Shown here: in pieces, positions 23,099 to 33,026 of the stretch | Layout: the number at the start of each line of letters is the position of its first letter | Position numbering within the stretch: position 1 is the first letter of the stretch | Assembly (NCBI RefSeq): GCF_032362555.1 | Contig: NC_083508.1 | Location: forward strand, 4,121,001-4,185,000 | Source: Amyelois transitella | Lineage: Eukaryota > Arthropoda > Insecta > Lepidoptera > Pyralidae | Direction of reading: 5' to 3' | Length of the DNA stretch: 64,000 nucleotides | The notes under the pieces: generated by a model | Databases searched by the model: none | Told to the model about the DNA's origin: nothing | What the model saw: only the letters and a program-made list of their open reading frames with translations | Translations under genes and position numbers: made by a program

Positions 23099-23262
23099 AT
23101 TATATATTTCAAGGCGACCAACGTCACAATCAGTTCGTTAATTGACACAGTGCCATTTGGACGTGCCTTTGGATTCTTTTGTTTTTAAGATTTTGAAGTG
23201 ACTAAAGTTGTGTTCACCGTATTGTGAACAGTTCAATTTAAATACCAAAAATAAAGACGCAA
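23099..23262 (+). promoter_or_regulatory. Promoter and ATG-less 5' exon of peptide gene 3
   Basis: TATATATTTC starts about 31-33 bp before ATCAGT (23129-23134), giving a textbook TATA-initiator pair. The inferred exon 23132-23262 has no ATG and ends at a GTAAGA donor. The intron to 26244 hosts a DNA transposon. Confidence 0.6.
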
Positions 23263-23656
23263 GTAAGATTGGAAACCATCAAACTAAATCTAACGGTTTC
23301 GTATAAATTGGCGTGTTCAAAATATTCTGGATATACCTAGTAATATAAGTGAGTATTTGATATTTGATTTGATACCTTATTTCTTAATTTCGTGATTTAC
23401 ACAAAAATAACTATGGATGGAAAAAATATCTTATAAAATTGAAAAAAAAAACAACTCCTTAAACGTTAAAAAAAACTATAGCTAAACGTAGCCTTCAAGT
23501 CTTGTGACTATTGGAACTGTCTACCCTGTAATGGAAGTTTGTGTACTTTTACGATTACGAATGCGCATGATGTTAATTTCACTCGCATCTTATTTAAATT
23601 CTCATAGTTAAGACATAGTGATGTGTTTGATCAGTGACGTTGTTTTTGGAATATTA

Positions 23657-25710
23657 CACAGGCCTGCAAAAAAAAAAATTTTTTTTGGTGCAGCCCTGTT
23701 AGTGTCTATGTTCGATAAAGTAGGTAATGTAGGGTATATTGCCTAACGCCATTTTAACTCATCAGCTGTAGTTTTCGTTCTACCCTCGTTTTCAATTTTT
23801 GCCTGTCTTGGTCGTAAAAAGTCATTATTACAATAACATCGATTAAGTTTATGTTGATATTTCATTATGGCTAGTACGTCCAGATGTTGTGTTAACAATC
23901 CTGATCAATTTTGTTATGTTTGTGGTCAATTCATACTGAAAGGTCAGCGCAAATCAATTACAAACACTGTAAATCGTTTGTATTTTGCTTACTTCGGAAT
24001 TGAAATTCGACAGCAAGATAAAGTGTGGGTGCCTCATAGTGTTTGTAAAATATGTGTTGAACATTTGCGACAATGGGAGAAAGGTACACGCAAGTCTTTG
24101 AAGTTTGGAGTACCTATGATTTGGCGAGAACAAAAAAATCATTTTGACGACTGCTACTTTTGTATGACTAATACGGTGGGCATCAACAAAAACAATCGCC
24201 ATAAATGGAAATACCCTAATATTTCTTCAGCACAAAGACCTATTCCTCATTCAGAAAATGTTCCAATACCAACTTTTCACCAGGAAGTGCAGCAATCTCA
24301 CGAGAATCAAGTTGAAAAACCGGTTTCTTCTGAAGATGATTACTTTGAATACTGCGAAAAAACATCAAATCCTAAGCCATTTTCGCAGAAAGAGCTTAAT
24401 GACCTTATCAGAGACTTAGATCTTTCTAAGGAACGTGCTGAATTACTGGCGTCAAGATTAAAAGAAAAAAACTGTCTTACTGCAGATGTTCGAGTGTCTA
24501 TATATCGCACGAGAGAACAAAGTTTATTGCAGTTTTTTTCATCTGATGAAAATTTTGTGTATTGCTGTAATGTGAGTGGTTTGCTAACTTTCATGGGTTT
24601 GCCAACCTATCAGCCCAATGAATGGCGTCTCTTTATTGACAGTAGTAAACGAAGTCTCAAAGCAGTTCTCCTACATAATGGAAATAAATATGCTCCCGTT
24701 CCAATTGCTAATTCGACATGTGTGAAAGAAGAATATGAGGTAATTTCAATTCTGTTACAGAAAATAAAATATTTTGAACATGTCTGGGTGATCTGCGTCG
24801 ACTTGAAGATGGTTAATTTTTTACTGGGCCAACAGAGTGGTTATACTAAATACCCATGCTATATTTGTCTCTGGGACAGTCGAGCCAAATCACATCATTG
24901 AACTCAAAAAAAATTGGCCAATGAGAGATGCTCTTGTTGTTGGGGAAAGAAACGTTATAAATGAACCCTTAGTTTCAAGAGAAAAAATCATTCTTCCGCC
25001 ATTGCATATTAAGTTAGGGCTAATGAAGCAATTTGTTAAGGCTCTCGACAGAAATGGGCAATGTTTTCAGTTTATTTCACGGAAATTTCCTGATTTAAGT
25101 ACTGAAAAACTGAAAGCAGGGATCTTTGATGGACCTCAAATACGTCAATTAATGAAAGACACCGCTAATTTTGAGACTTATATGAGCGAACTGGAAAGAC
25201 TTGCGTGGAAATCTTTTGTAGCAGTTACACGAAATTTCCTCGGAAATCATAAGCCTGAGAACTATGTTAACTTAGTAGAAGAAATGCTAGTTTGTTTCAA
25301 AAATTTAGGGTGTAATATGAGTATAAAAATACACTATCTCCATAGCCATCTGGATCATTTCCAACACAATTTAGGAGATCTAAGCGAAGAACAAGGAGAA
25401 CGTTTCCACCAAGATATAAAAACGATGGAGAACAGATATCAAGGAAGATGGGACGTTCATATGATGGCTGATTATTGCTGGGGAATCATGCGAGATTTTC
25501 CAAGTCAATTTAATTCCAGGAAATCTTTCAAAAGGCAATTTCTTGATGTCTAATGCCAATAAAGTTTTTTTTTTGTGAAATTTATGTTTTTATTTATATC
25601 GAAAACTAGAGCTGATAGAAAAAAACTGATAACATTTTTGATATCACCATGTAAGACTTATTTAAAATCAGGTCCAAAACCCCCGGCACCAAAATCGTTG
25701 TAGGCCTGTG
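23657..25710 (+). mobile_element. DNA transposon with CACAGG termini inside peptide gene 3 intron
   Basis: Inverted ends read CACAGGCCTGCA (left) and CACAGGCCTACA (right, reverse complement), with TTTTGGTGC shared further in. Flanks fit a TTA duplication, or TATT if one more A belongs to the end. About 2.05 kb, with its own transposase-like frame and an AATAAA just after it. CAC ends with a 3-4 bp duplication suggest the CMC group, but I leave the superfamily open. Confidence 0.7.
23867..25553 (+). pseudogene. Transposase-like protein with one frameshift
   Basis: Two overlapping frames, 23867-24901 (344 codons) and an overlapping frame to 25553 (from 24837), belong to one protein broken near 24897-24902 by a small indel beside an A-run. 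The N-terminus has CYVCG...CKIC, a ZAD-like zinc-binding pattern, then a second CYFC pair. The middle has DLSKERAELLASRLKEKN and an IDSSKRSLKAVLLHNG stretch. Near the break is CYICLWDSRAKSHH. The C-terminal part has LPPLHIKLGLMKQFVKALD and SEEQGERFHQDIK...YQGRWD. This protein type is repeated in many arthropod genomes, and acidic residues in these blocks are candidates for the catalytic triad. Its position between inverted ends indicates a transposase. The single break suggests recent loss, or an assembly error. Confidence 0.65.
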
Positions 25711-26253
25711 TTATTAGAGAACATTGGGTAAACATTCTATACGATACGAGATTTATACAGCTGTGTAGTTTAGCCCACTTCCCTTCGGAAAATTAAAGTT
25801 ACTTTTACGTTAAGAATAGAAAAAGAGAATCCAATACTTTATGAAAAGTTGTATAGATAAGATTAATGATATAGGTACCCATTACAAAACAGTTTCAATT
25901 CGTCCAATAGATAAAAAAAAACACCTGCATCAAATTGGTAAACTGAATCATAAAAATGTTTACGCGGCAAATTTTTGCGATGTTTTGTTGACCCATTAAT
26001 TATTGTATGATGATGAACTGATAGTAGACGCTAGACGCTAATTGTGTTTCATTTACAAATTCTAACAAGCGAAGTAATGAAAAACCTATGGTTTTACCAA
26101 TGAAATCCCCCATCCTACTCGTATTCATGATTGATTGAATAGTTAAGAAATTATCACATTTAACACACGGAAAAGCTACATACGTTATCATTTCGTATTC
26201 TAAAAGAAAATGAGCCTTAACATAGTTTTCATTTAAAATTTCAGTAAAATACA

Positions 26254-26463
26254 ATGTCTGACAACGATCACGACCAGCCTACTACTTGCAGCGATGGAGA
26301 TAAAACTACACAATATGACGACGAAACCTGCTCGACCAAAGAGTCTTCTGCGGACAAACCTCATAGAAGAACTCGCAGGAACGTGATATCTGTTCCTCCG
26401 AATGTGAAATGTCCAGAAGGCTACGAATTGTCTGCGGACGGAGTTTGTCGGGAAGTGTGGTAG
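26254..26463 (+). CDS. Leaderless one-disulphide peptide precursor, gene 3
   Basis: Single coding exon of 69 residues. The acceptor TTTCAG ends at 26244. The first in-frame codon of the exon, 26245-26247, is TAA, so the ATG at 26254 must be the start and no upstream signal-peptide exon can be spliced in frame. The N-terminus is polar and acidic (MSDNDHDQPTTCSDGDK). HRRTRR forms a furin-like basic site, followed by NVISVPPNVK and CPEGYELSADGVCREVW and stop. Cleavage would free a 27-residue peptide. Cysteine spacing (11 between) equals genes 1 and 2. Two extra cysteines lie in the spacer. A furin-like site in a protein without a secretion signal is odd and suggests unconventional export or an intracellular role for the precursor. 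Confidence 0.8.
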   Translation: MSDNDHDQPTTCSDGDKTTQYDDETCSTKESSADKPHRRTRRNVISVPPNVKCPEGYELSADGVCREVW

Positions 26464-26550
26464 CGGAGTTTCAATAACTTTCCTGGCGTTTCATTTGTTC
26501 TTTTTCGTCCTCAGTGGTGTGAAAGCCGGGGACTATCTATGACAAAGAAA

Positions 26551-26576
26551 TCGGAATAATATCGTTTTTATTCCGA
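26551..26576 (+). other. Hairpin in the 3' UTR of peptide gene 3
   Basis: TCGGAATAA at 26551-26559 pairs with TTATTCCGA at 26568-26576 over an 8-nt loop. Function unknown. Confidence 0.5.
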
Positions 26577-26682
26577 GACTATTGAACTCCAAGCATAGGG
26601 GTTGCATTGTCGCAGTATAGAGCCAGCGGTCTGTACATGACCACGACTAGTGAAATATGATGTGGTGTTATGGTACTTAGTG

Positions 26683-26688
26683 AATAAA
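26683..26688 (+). terminator. Poly(A) signal AATAAA of peptide gene 3
   Basis: Canonical hexamer 220 bases after the stop codon at 26463. Confidence 0.55.
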
Positions 26689-26699
26689 TTGTATACCTA

Positions 26700-28552
26700 C
26701 TCTCGTCATTGATTATAAACTGTACTTGAATATTTTATTGATACCACACTAGGCACTTCTAATAGGTTTCGTTACGATCGGGGTGAACTAGTTTTGTCTT
26801 TACAATCGTTTTGGATGTTCTTCATCTGACAATAGTGACGAAAATTACCTTGCTCTGTGATATTATGTTGATTAATTACTTTATATCTTATCTCAAAACT
26901 ACCGTTTAGGATTAATAACCTAGATTTACAACATGACATTTTAAACTTTTGTTTTAGCTAGATTAAATCACCGTTTTTCTTAGTATATTCTTTCCGGGAT
27001 TATGGATAATAAGTATCCTGTGTGCCTGAATGTAATTAGGTACAGTCAACTGTAGATAATCTTAATCCACATACTGTCAAAGATATTTGATATTTTATAG
27101 GAGGTTAACTATACTGAAGGCTTCCTAGTGATGTTTTATTACCATAAGTATATTAAATATAAATAAGTCAAGGTTCCTAAATTTTAAGTACAGATATTTA
27201 AGAATTGTATCTTATTTTCCAATGAAGACAGGTAATTTATAATTTTATTGAAATGGAACTCGGAAGTTCATTTTATAAAAACCTGTAAACTCTAGGTTAG
27301 GCAAGGATGGTTGGATGAATGTTTATCATATTTATAATAATGTTCGTTGGTTTTATAATAATTAATGAAAGTAATTTTAGCTACAAGAATGAGTACAAAC
27401 TTATTTTGTAAGGGCATAAATAATTCGGGTTTAGTGAATATTTGTATTCTTGTGAATTGGTTGTACTTTTTCTCAAATATAAGGAATATTAATGTCAAAT
27501 TATATTTAAAAGACGATAAGTGAGTCTTCTACTTAATTGTGATATTAGATTATGTAGGTGTTATTACAATTATAATATGCAGATAACAAAGTTGTTTTAA
27601 TTGTATGACACTAGATTTTAACACATATCTTTCTGCACCCTACCCCGGGCTAGCTAAATACGTAAGGCATTGAGGCATAAATCTTGTCAACGATTGTAAA
27701 TAAACACATTTACATTATAGATTTATAGGTGTTAAATTTGATAAGGTTAGGATGAAATATAGCAATGTATGGTTTTTATGAAAATAGCCATCAAAATGGG
27801 TGTTTTTAGGTAGAAAATAAAACACATGTTTTCTAATAATTAACGATCATTTACTTTAAAATATTCATATAATTACATAATAATGGCCTAACTCTGTGAT
27901 AATTAAAACATAGGATCTAACTTTAAAAAATTAAATATTATTTCCTTCTATAACCCTGACTTCATAAAATATTGTTGATATTCTCTACAAAAATTATAAG
28001 TAACCGAGCGTTGCGTAAGTTTTAACAAATGGAGCGTCGCTCTCACACGAATTCCTGGAAGAGAAATAATTATATCAAAATATTTAATTAAATACATTAT
28101 TATAATTTCGAAAAGCAGACCCCATGCCCCGAGGTAGTAGCGGAGGGTAACTGGAAAAAAGATATGAGAAAAAGAGAAGAAATTAACATGAAACCGAAAC
28201 TTTTTTGGTTTAGAGGCATCTAAATTTACCTACCATAAAAAGATGAAGAGAAAAGACAGGTTTAGCATAATATTTACCTACAACCACTAATTGAATTTAC
28301 TTGTAATATGAGACGATTTGATTTATCACGAGTGTCACCATTCACACTATTTGATTTGCTTCGTATGCATTGTAGTATTTTCTATAATTATCACATTCCA
28401 AAGAAAATATTACATAAATATATTTCAAGTATTCTTTTAAAATTTCTAATGAATTATTAAATTTTAGTTCGTAAATTGAATTCACCTGAGACTATTCACC
28501 AAAGTGAATTAAACAAAATTCATTATTTTATTTCCATGTATGTATCATATCA
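26700..28552. other. Intergenic stretch
   Basis: Very AT-rich. No supported gene, and no repeat that I recognise. Confidence 0.5.
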
Positions 28553-29472
28553 TCTATATATATAAAAGCGAAAAACACTCACTTAGGAATCACGATATCT
28601 CGAAATCTACTGAGCCAATAAAGATGAAATTTGACAGGAAGGTAGATTTTAATAAGGAGGGATCCACTAAGAAAGGATTTTTGGAAATTCTATTCCTAAG
28701 GGGGTGAAATAGGGGTTGCATGTTTGTATGAAACATGGACATTTTTTGTGTGGAATAATTACATGAAATTTTAGATTTAAATTAACAGTTAGATTAAAAT
28801 AATAATCCATTAATTGGATTTTGAAAATAGCATTCCTAAGGGGGTGAAATAGGGGTTGCAAGTTTGTATGAAACTTCGTCATTTTTAGTGTTGGACACAT
28901 TATATTTAATTCACGGTTAAATTAAAATATTAATAATTCATTTATTGGATTCTGAAAATTGCATTCCTATAGGGGTGGAATAGGGGTTATAAGTTTGTAT
29001 GAAACTTTGTCATTTTTAACGTTGGGCACATGAAATTTTAGAATTAAATTTTGGTTAGTATGAAATAATCATTTACACATTGGATTTTGAAAACTGCATC
29101 TCAAGGGTGAAAAATAAGGGTTGAAAGTTTGTATGAAACTTCGTTTTTTGATGGGTGTCGAAGTGTGAGAAGTCTTAAATATTAGTTAGTAAAAAATACG
29201 TATCTGTTGCGGAAAGCAGGATGGCACTAAAAGGATGGGATGGGACAGGATAGGACTGGACGGGGCAGGACGGGACACAACAGGTTGGGTCTGGAGGGAC
29301 GGAACAGAACGAGAAGAGACGGGACAAGACAGGAGAAGCCATATGAATTTAAATCAAATATAAACTTAAAACAGTCCCGCACGATACGGGATTAAAAAAT
29401 GGGTGAAATTTTATGGCGCATCCTTATAATCTAAAATACATTTGCGCGGGCGAAGCCGCGGGCAAAAGCTAG
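28553..29472 (+). mobile_element. Non-autonomous Helitron with internal tandem repeats
   Basis: Starts TCTATATATATAAAAGCG after A. It ends with hairpin CGCGG-GCGAAG-CCGCG followed by GGCAAAAGCTAG and T, i.e. insertion between A and T. Inside, about four units of roughly 120-150 bp from 28670 to 29150 each carry GGATTTTGAAAA, AAGGGGGTGAAATAGGGGTT and AGTTTGTATGAAACTT. A GGGAC-rich minisatellite follows at about 29218-29335. No coding. Confidence 0.75.
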
Positions 29473-30768
29473 TATATTTATATTAGAATAGGAATTTTTA
29501 GCAAAAATTGGATGAAGCAAAACATAGGTATATGCAAACATAGTACATACATACATACACATATATAGTCACGTCTTTATCCCTTGCGGGATAGACAGAA
29601 TCCATTCTTGAAAATACTGAAAGGCCACGTTCAGCTGTATGGCAAACGATGGAATAACATTTAAAAAAATAAATTCAGAAGTTTAAGTCCCCCTTAAATT
29701 TGAGGGAAAATGAATGAAACTTTTCTTAGGTTATTTAAAATTATCTCAAACTACCTGTAAGGATATGATAAGCTAAAAGCTATTTATAAAAATAAAATCA
29801 TGCAAAAATAAAACCAAATAAGTTAACTACTCAATGCAATTTAATTGAATGCAGGCTTGCCATCAATAACTAATACATCAAATCATCACAGTAAAATACA
29901 GTGTTTTAAATGGAAAAAATAGAAGTTTGTACAAAAAAGTTTAAATTACATTTCAGAAAAGATTTATTTACATGACAGTACCAATGGTGCCACTTTCATG
30001 GAATGTAATAATACCTACAGCTAATGAGAAGTCTTATTTGTATGTACAAAAACTCTCTTGTACAATGTGCAAAAGTTTTCTTCACTGAGAAATGGGGCTA
30101 TAGTATCTGGATCTAGAGAAGTAAAAAGTACATGAGTTGATCTAGATTTACATTTTCTCTGCTGTAGATCACTAATTGGAACTACAAATGTTAAGATGCA
30201 TCGGCAGTGTAGTTCGATACTAAATCAAGTCTAGTCTGCAAATAAATTTATCTTTAAAAATTAAATATGCGTAGAAGTTTTCACGAAACTAACTAGGTAC
30301 GGTATGTGAAATGTACAAATGGCGTGATTATCTACAATTTGGCAAAATTTTAATTAAGTATTAATAAATAATTAGAGATGCACAGTGTAATTTGTGGTTA
30401 ATTAAACTAAAACGGAATTCAAACTATAAACTGCACATGATATTGAACCAAAAATTAATAGTAAATTTTCATCATGCTGAGACTAAGGTACTTGTTACAA
30501 AACACGCAGAAATTGTTACAAGAAACCTATAATGCATTACTAGTTATCACCAAAGGTTAATAATAAAAAGGTATTAAATACTTGACTATGATAAAATAAT
30601 AATCTATGTGTGTTCAGTAACAGGTGAAAACATTTCATGCAAAATATTTGTGCGACATGAAATGCAAAACTAATAAAAATCGTGCTTTTTTCAACAAATT
30701 AATCAACTGACCTGTTATATACAATATCGACTACTTTTTATCAACGCACAAACTAAACTCACGAGTAC
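29473..30768. other. Spacer and probable 3' UTR of the RGS gene
   Basis: Lies downstream (minus strand) of the RGS stop codon. It contains an antisense SINE B piece at 29550-29660. The remainder is AT-rich and is the likely 3' UTR and polyadenylation region, without a site I can fix. Confidence 0.4.
29550..29660 (-). repeat. SINE family B, antisense copy
   Basis: Begins in a CATACATACA tail, then CACGTCTTTATCCCTTGCGG and GATAGACAG, then CTGAAAGGCCACGTTCAGCT. Good copy of the LINE-like 3' end. Confidence 0.7.
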
Positions 30769-33026
30769 TTACTCGTCCTCCCAGGGACAAATGTCGTTCC
30801 GCTGCTTACGCTCACCGATGCCGCTTTTATTATCACGCTTAACAATATTGGATTCAGAAACCGACGACAGTTCGTCTGTATGAGCAATTATTTTTGGAGC
30901 GTCCGAATGGAACGCCGCCTCGGTTGCTCCCGAGGCCCTTAGCAGGGGCGCCGAAGGCACTTTGTCTACGTTGTCGTCGTCGACCCCGATGTCCTCGCAA
31001 ACTGCGAGCGGTGCAACTGGCGGTCGCGTTGGAGCCGTGCTTTGAGCGCTCAGAGAAGCCGGCACGCTCGTCGTGCTCGCTGCACTCGGCACGCTTGTCA
31101 CGCTTGCTGCGCTCGGCATGCTCGTAGCGCTCGGTGCACTCGTTATGCTTCCTTCCCTAGACATGCTTGGTGCACTCGGAATCTTAGATACGGTTGACTT
31201 GGGGCAGCTCGCCGTGTCAGCCGTCTCGGCGCTCTTACCCGGCGTCGTCTCCATTGACGCTTCACATCTTGAGGTCTTCATCGGGCTGCTATCTGATGTG
31301 CTCGAAATGCTCTTGGACTCTGAGAGCGTTCTATCAGATTCCGACGCGCACTCTTTAACGCGAGCGCCTTCTGGAAGATCGCCGATTTTGCAACTTGTAT
31401 TTTTACTTGAGGCCGGACTGATTTCCTTCATCGTTGACGGTTCTCGGGAGAGCGTACCTCTAACAGAAACGACCTCGTCGGACGACTGCGTTCGTTCAGA
31501 TTCCTTCGAGTCTGACATAGCGCCAGAAGCGCTCGAGTTGTCGTGGGATTCAGATTCGGTCGCAGATCGCGCACTCACTAGCACTTTAGAAAGTTCAGTT
31601 CTAGAGTCATCACAACCGGGATCGGGGGCAGCGACGTTTGCGCCCCGATCCTCGAAAGTTTTGAAAGACGGGCGACACGGGTCCGTCGGTGTAGCGTCCG
31701 CGGAGGCGAACACCGAAGAGGGCTCATCTGACTGCGCCACGGAGCGCGGCTCATCGGGCGATCCGGTGCCGGGCGGCGAGTCAACGCAGTCATCGTCGGG
31801 CGCGGAGCTGACGCTGATGGTGGGCGTGGGGTGCGGTGGTGGAGCAGCCGCGACGGGCGGAGGAGCGGGTGCGGGGCGCGGCGGCCGCGGCGAGTGCGGC
31901 GGCGAACCCAGCGGCGCCAAGTGCCGCGGTTCCACTGCTGACAGCCGCCGCAGTGGCGGTGGTGCACCTATACATTCGTTTGCGTATTAAATAAGACTTT
32001 CATACTTATTTGTGTGCAATATTGACTGTGCGTATTTATCTGATGAGCGGCTTTAAACACAACAAAAGGATAAAGGTAAAACGACAGAAGGTAAAAATAG
32101 CACAACATACCCCTCAATCCCCCATCCAGCGTGCTCTGCTGCGGCAGCCGGCGAGTTCGCTCCTGGACGGCAACGGCCGCGCTGACATCAGACGATGAGC
32201 TGCCGGAGTCCGCGGCGGAGTCCTGCCGACGTCTGCTTGCGACGCAGTACACCCCCTCCCGAGACGAACTCTCCCACGGTAAAACGTCGGCCGTGTCGTC
32301 ATCAGGATCCCTGTAATTACCAATGTTCTCAATTCAATTATGATTTTACCGCACCTTCCGTCTTCTATATCTAGATAATTATGGATCAGACACAAACGCC
32401 TTTATGGTAAAAACGCATTACAGTTCTCCGAAGCTGCCCAGCTGTCTGAACCTTAGCCGCCTTGGTACTAGGCACAATTTGATTAGTAATTATAACTGGT
32501 GCGGCGCGATCCACAACAAAAGTACTATGTTTGTTGCCTACATGACGTCTTCTTTATGGTAATCGCATCATTTATTAATTCATATTGTAACCAAACTATG
32601 CTATATTAACGTTGAAAAGCTAAAAAAAACATGAACTAATAAATTTGATCGCTGAGATACGGGGTCTCACAGCGGTCCGCGGAGCCCGACAGCGACCAGT
32701 TGGAGTCCCGCCGTTTTAACAGAGCGGCTCCGCTCCCTACGCTGTCACTCGTCTTCCTCAGACAAGCTATGACTTAAAAGAAACTCAGCGGACTTCACTA
32801 AGAACAGTACCTGAAGGGTATAATATCGCAAAGGTTGGACTGCGAGTGGCTGTGGGGCGGGGGCTCGGCGGTCCGCGGGGGCTGCGCGGCGCACACGGCG
32901 AGCTCGTGCGCGGAGCCCGACAGCGAGCGGTCGGAGCCCCGCCGTCGCGACAGAGCGGCTCCGCTCCCACCACTGCCACTGGTCGATCCCGGCTTCTTTT
33001 TTACTTGTCCGCCGAAATTGAAGAAT
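30769..33026 (-). CDS. RGS7: Disordered C-terminal tail exons of the RGS gene
   Basis: Three exons join in phase after the RGS box ([13 protein letters not shown], then PFR/DPDDD, then RG/APPPL). The composition is Ser/Pro/Ala-rich, with a proline run near the start of the last exon and a short degenerate repeat (SVPSAAS type) at about 31040-31170. Two PWE motifs are present: VLPWESS and the extreme C-terminus NDICPWEDE. The GC content here is much higher than around it, which creates long open frames on the opposite strand that I do not call. Confidence 0.75.

Noticed and set aside
31073-31990. 305-codon plus-strand open frame, and similar frames at 30894-31127 and 31578-31967
   Set aside because: Shadows of the GC-rich minus-strand RGS tail exon, which is phase-linked to the RGS domain; no domain or splice support on these frames.
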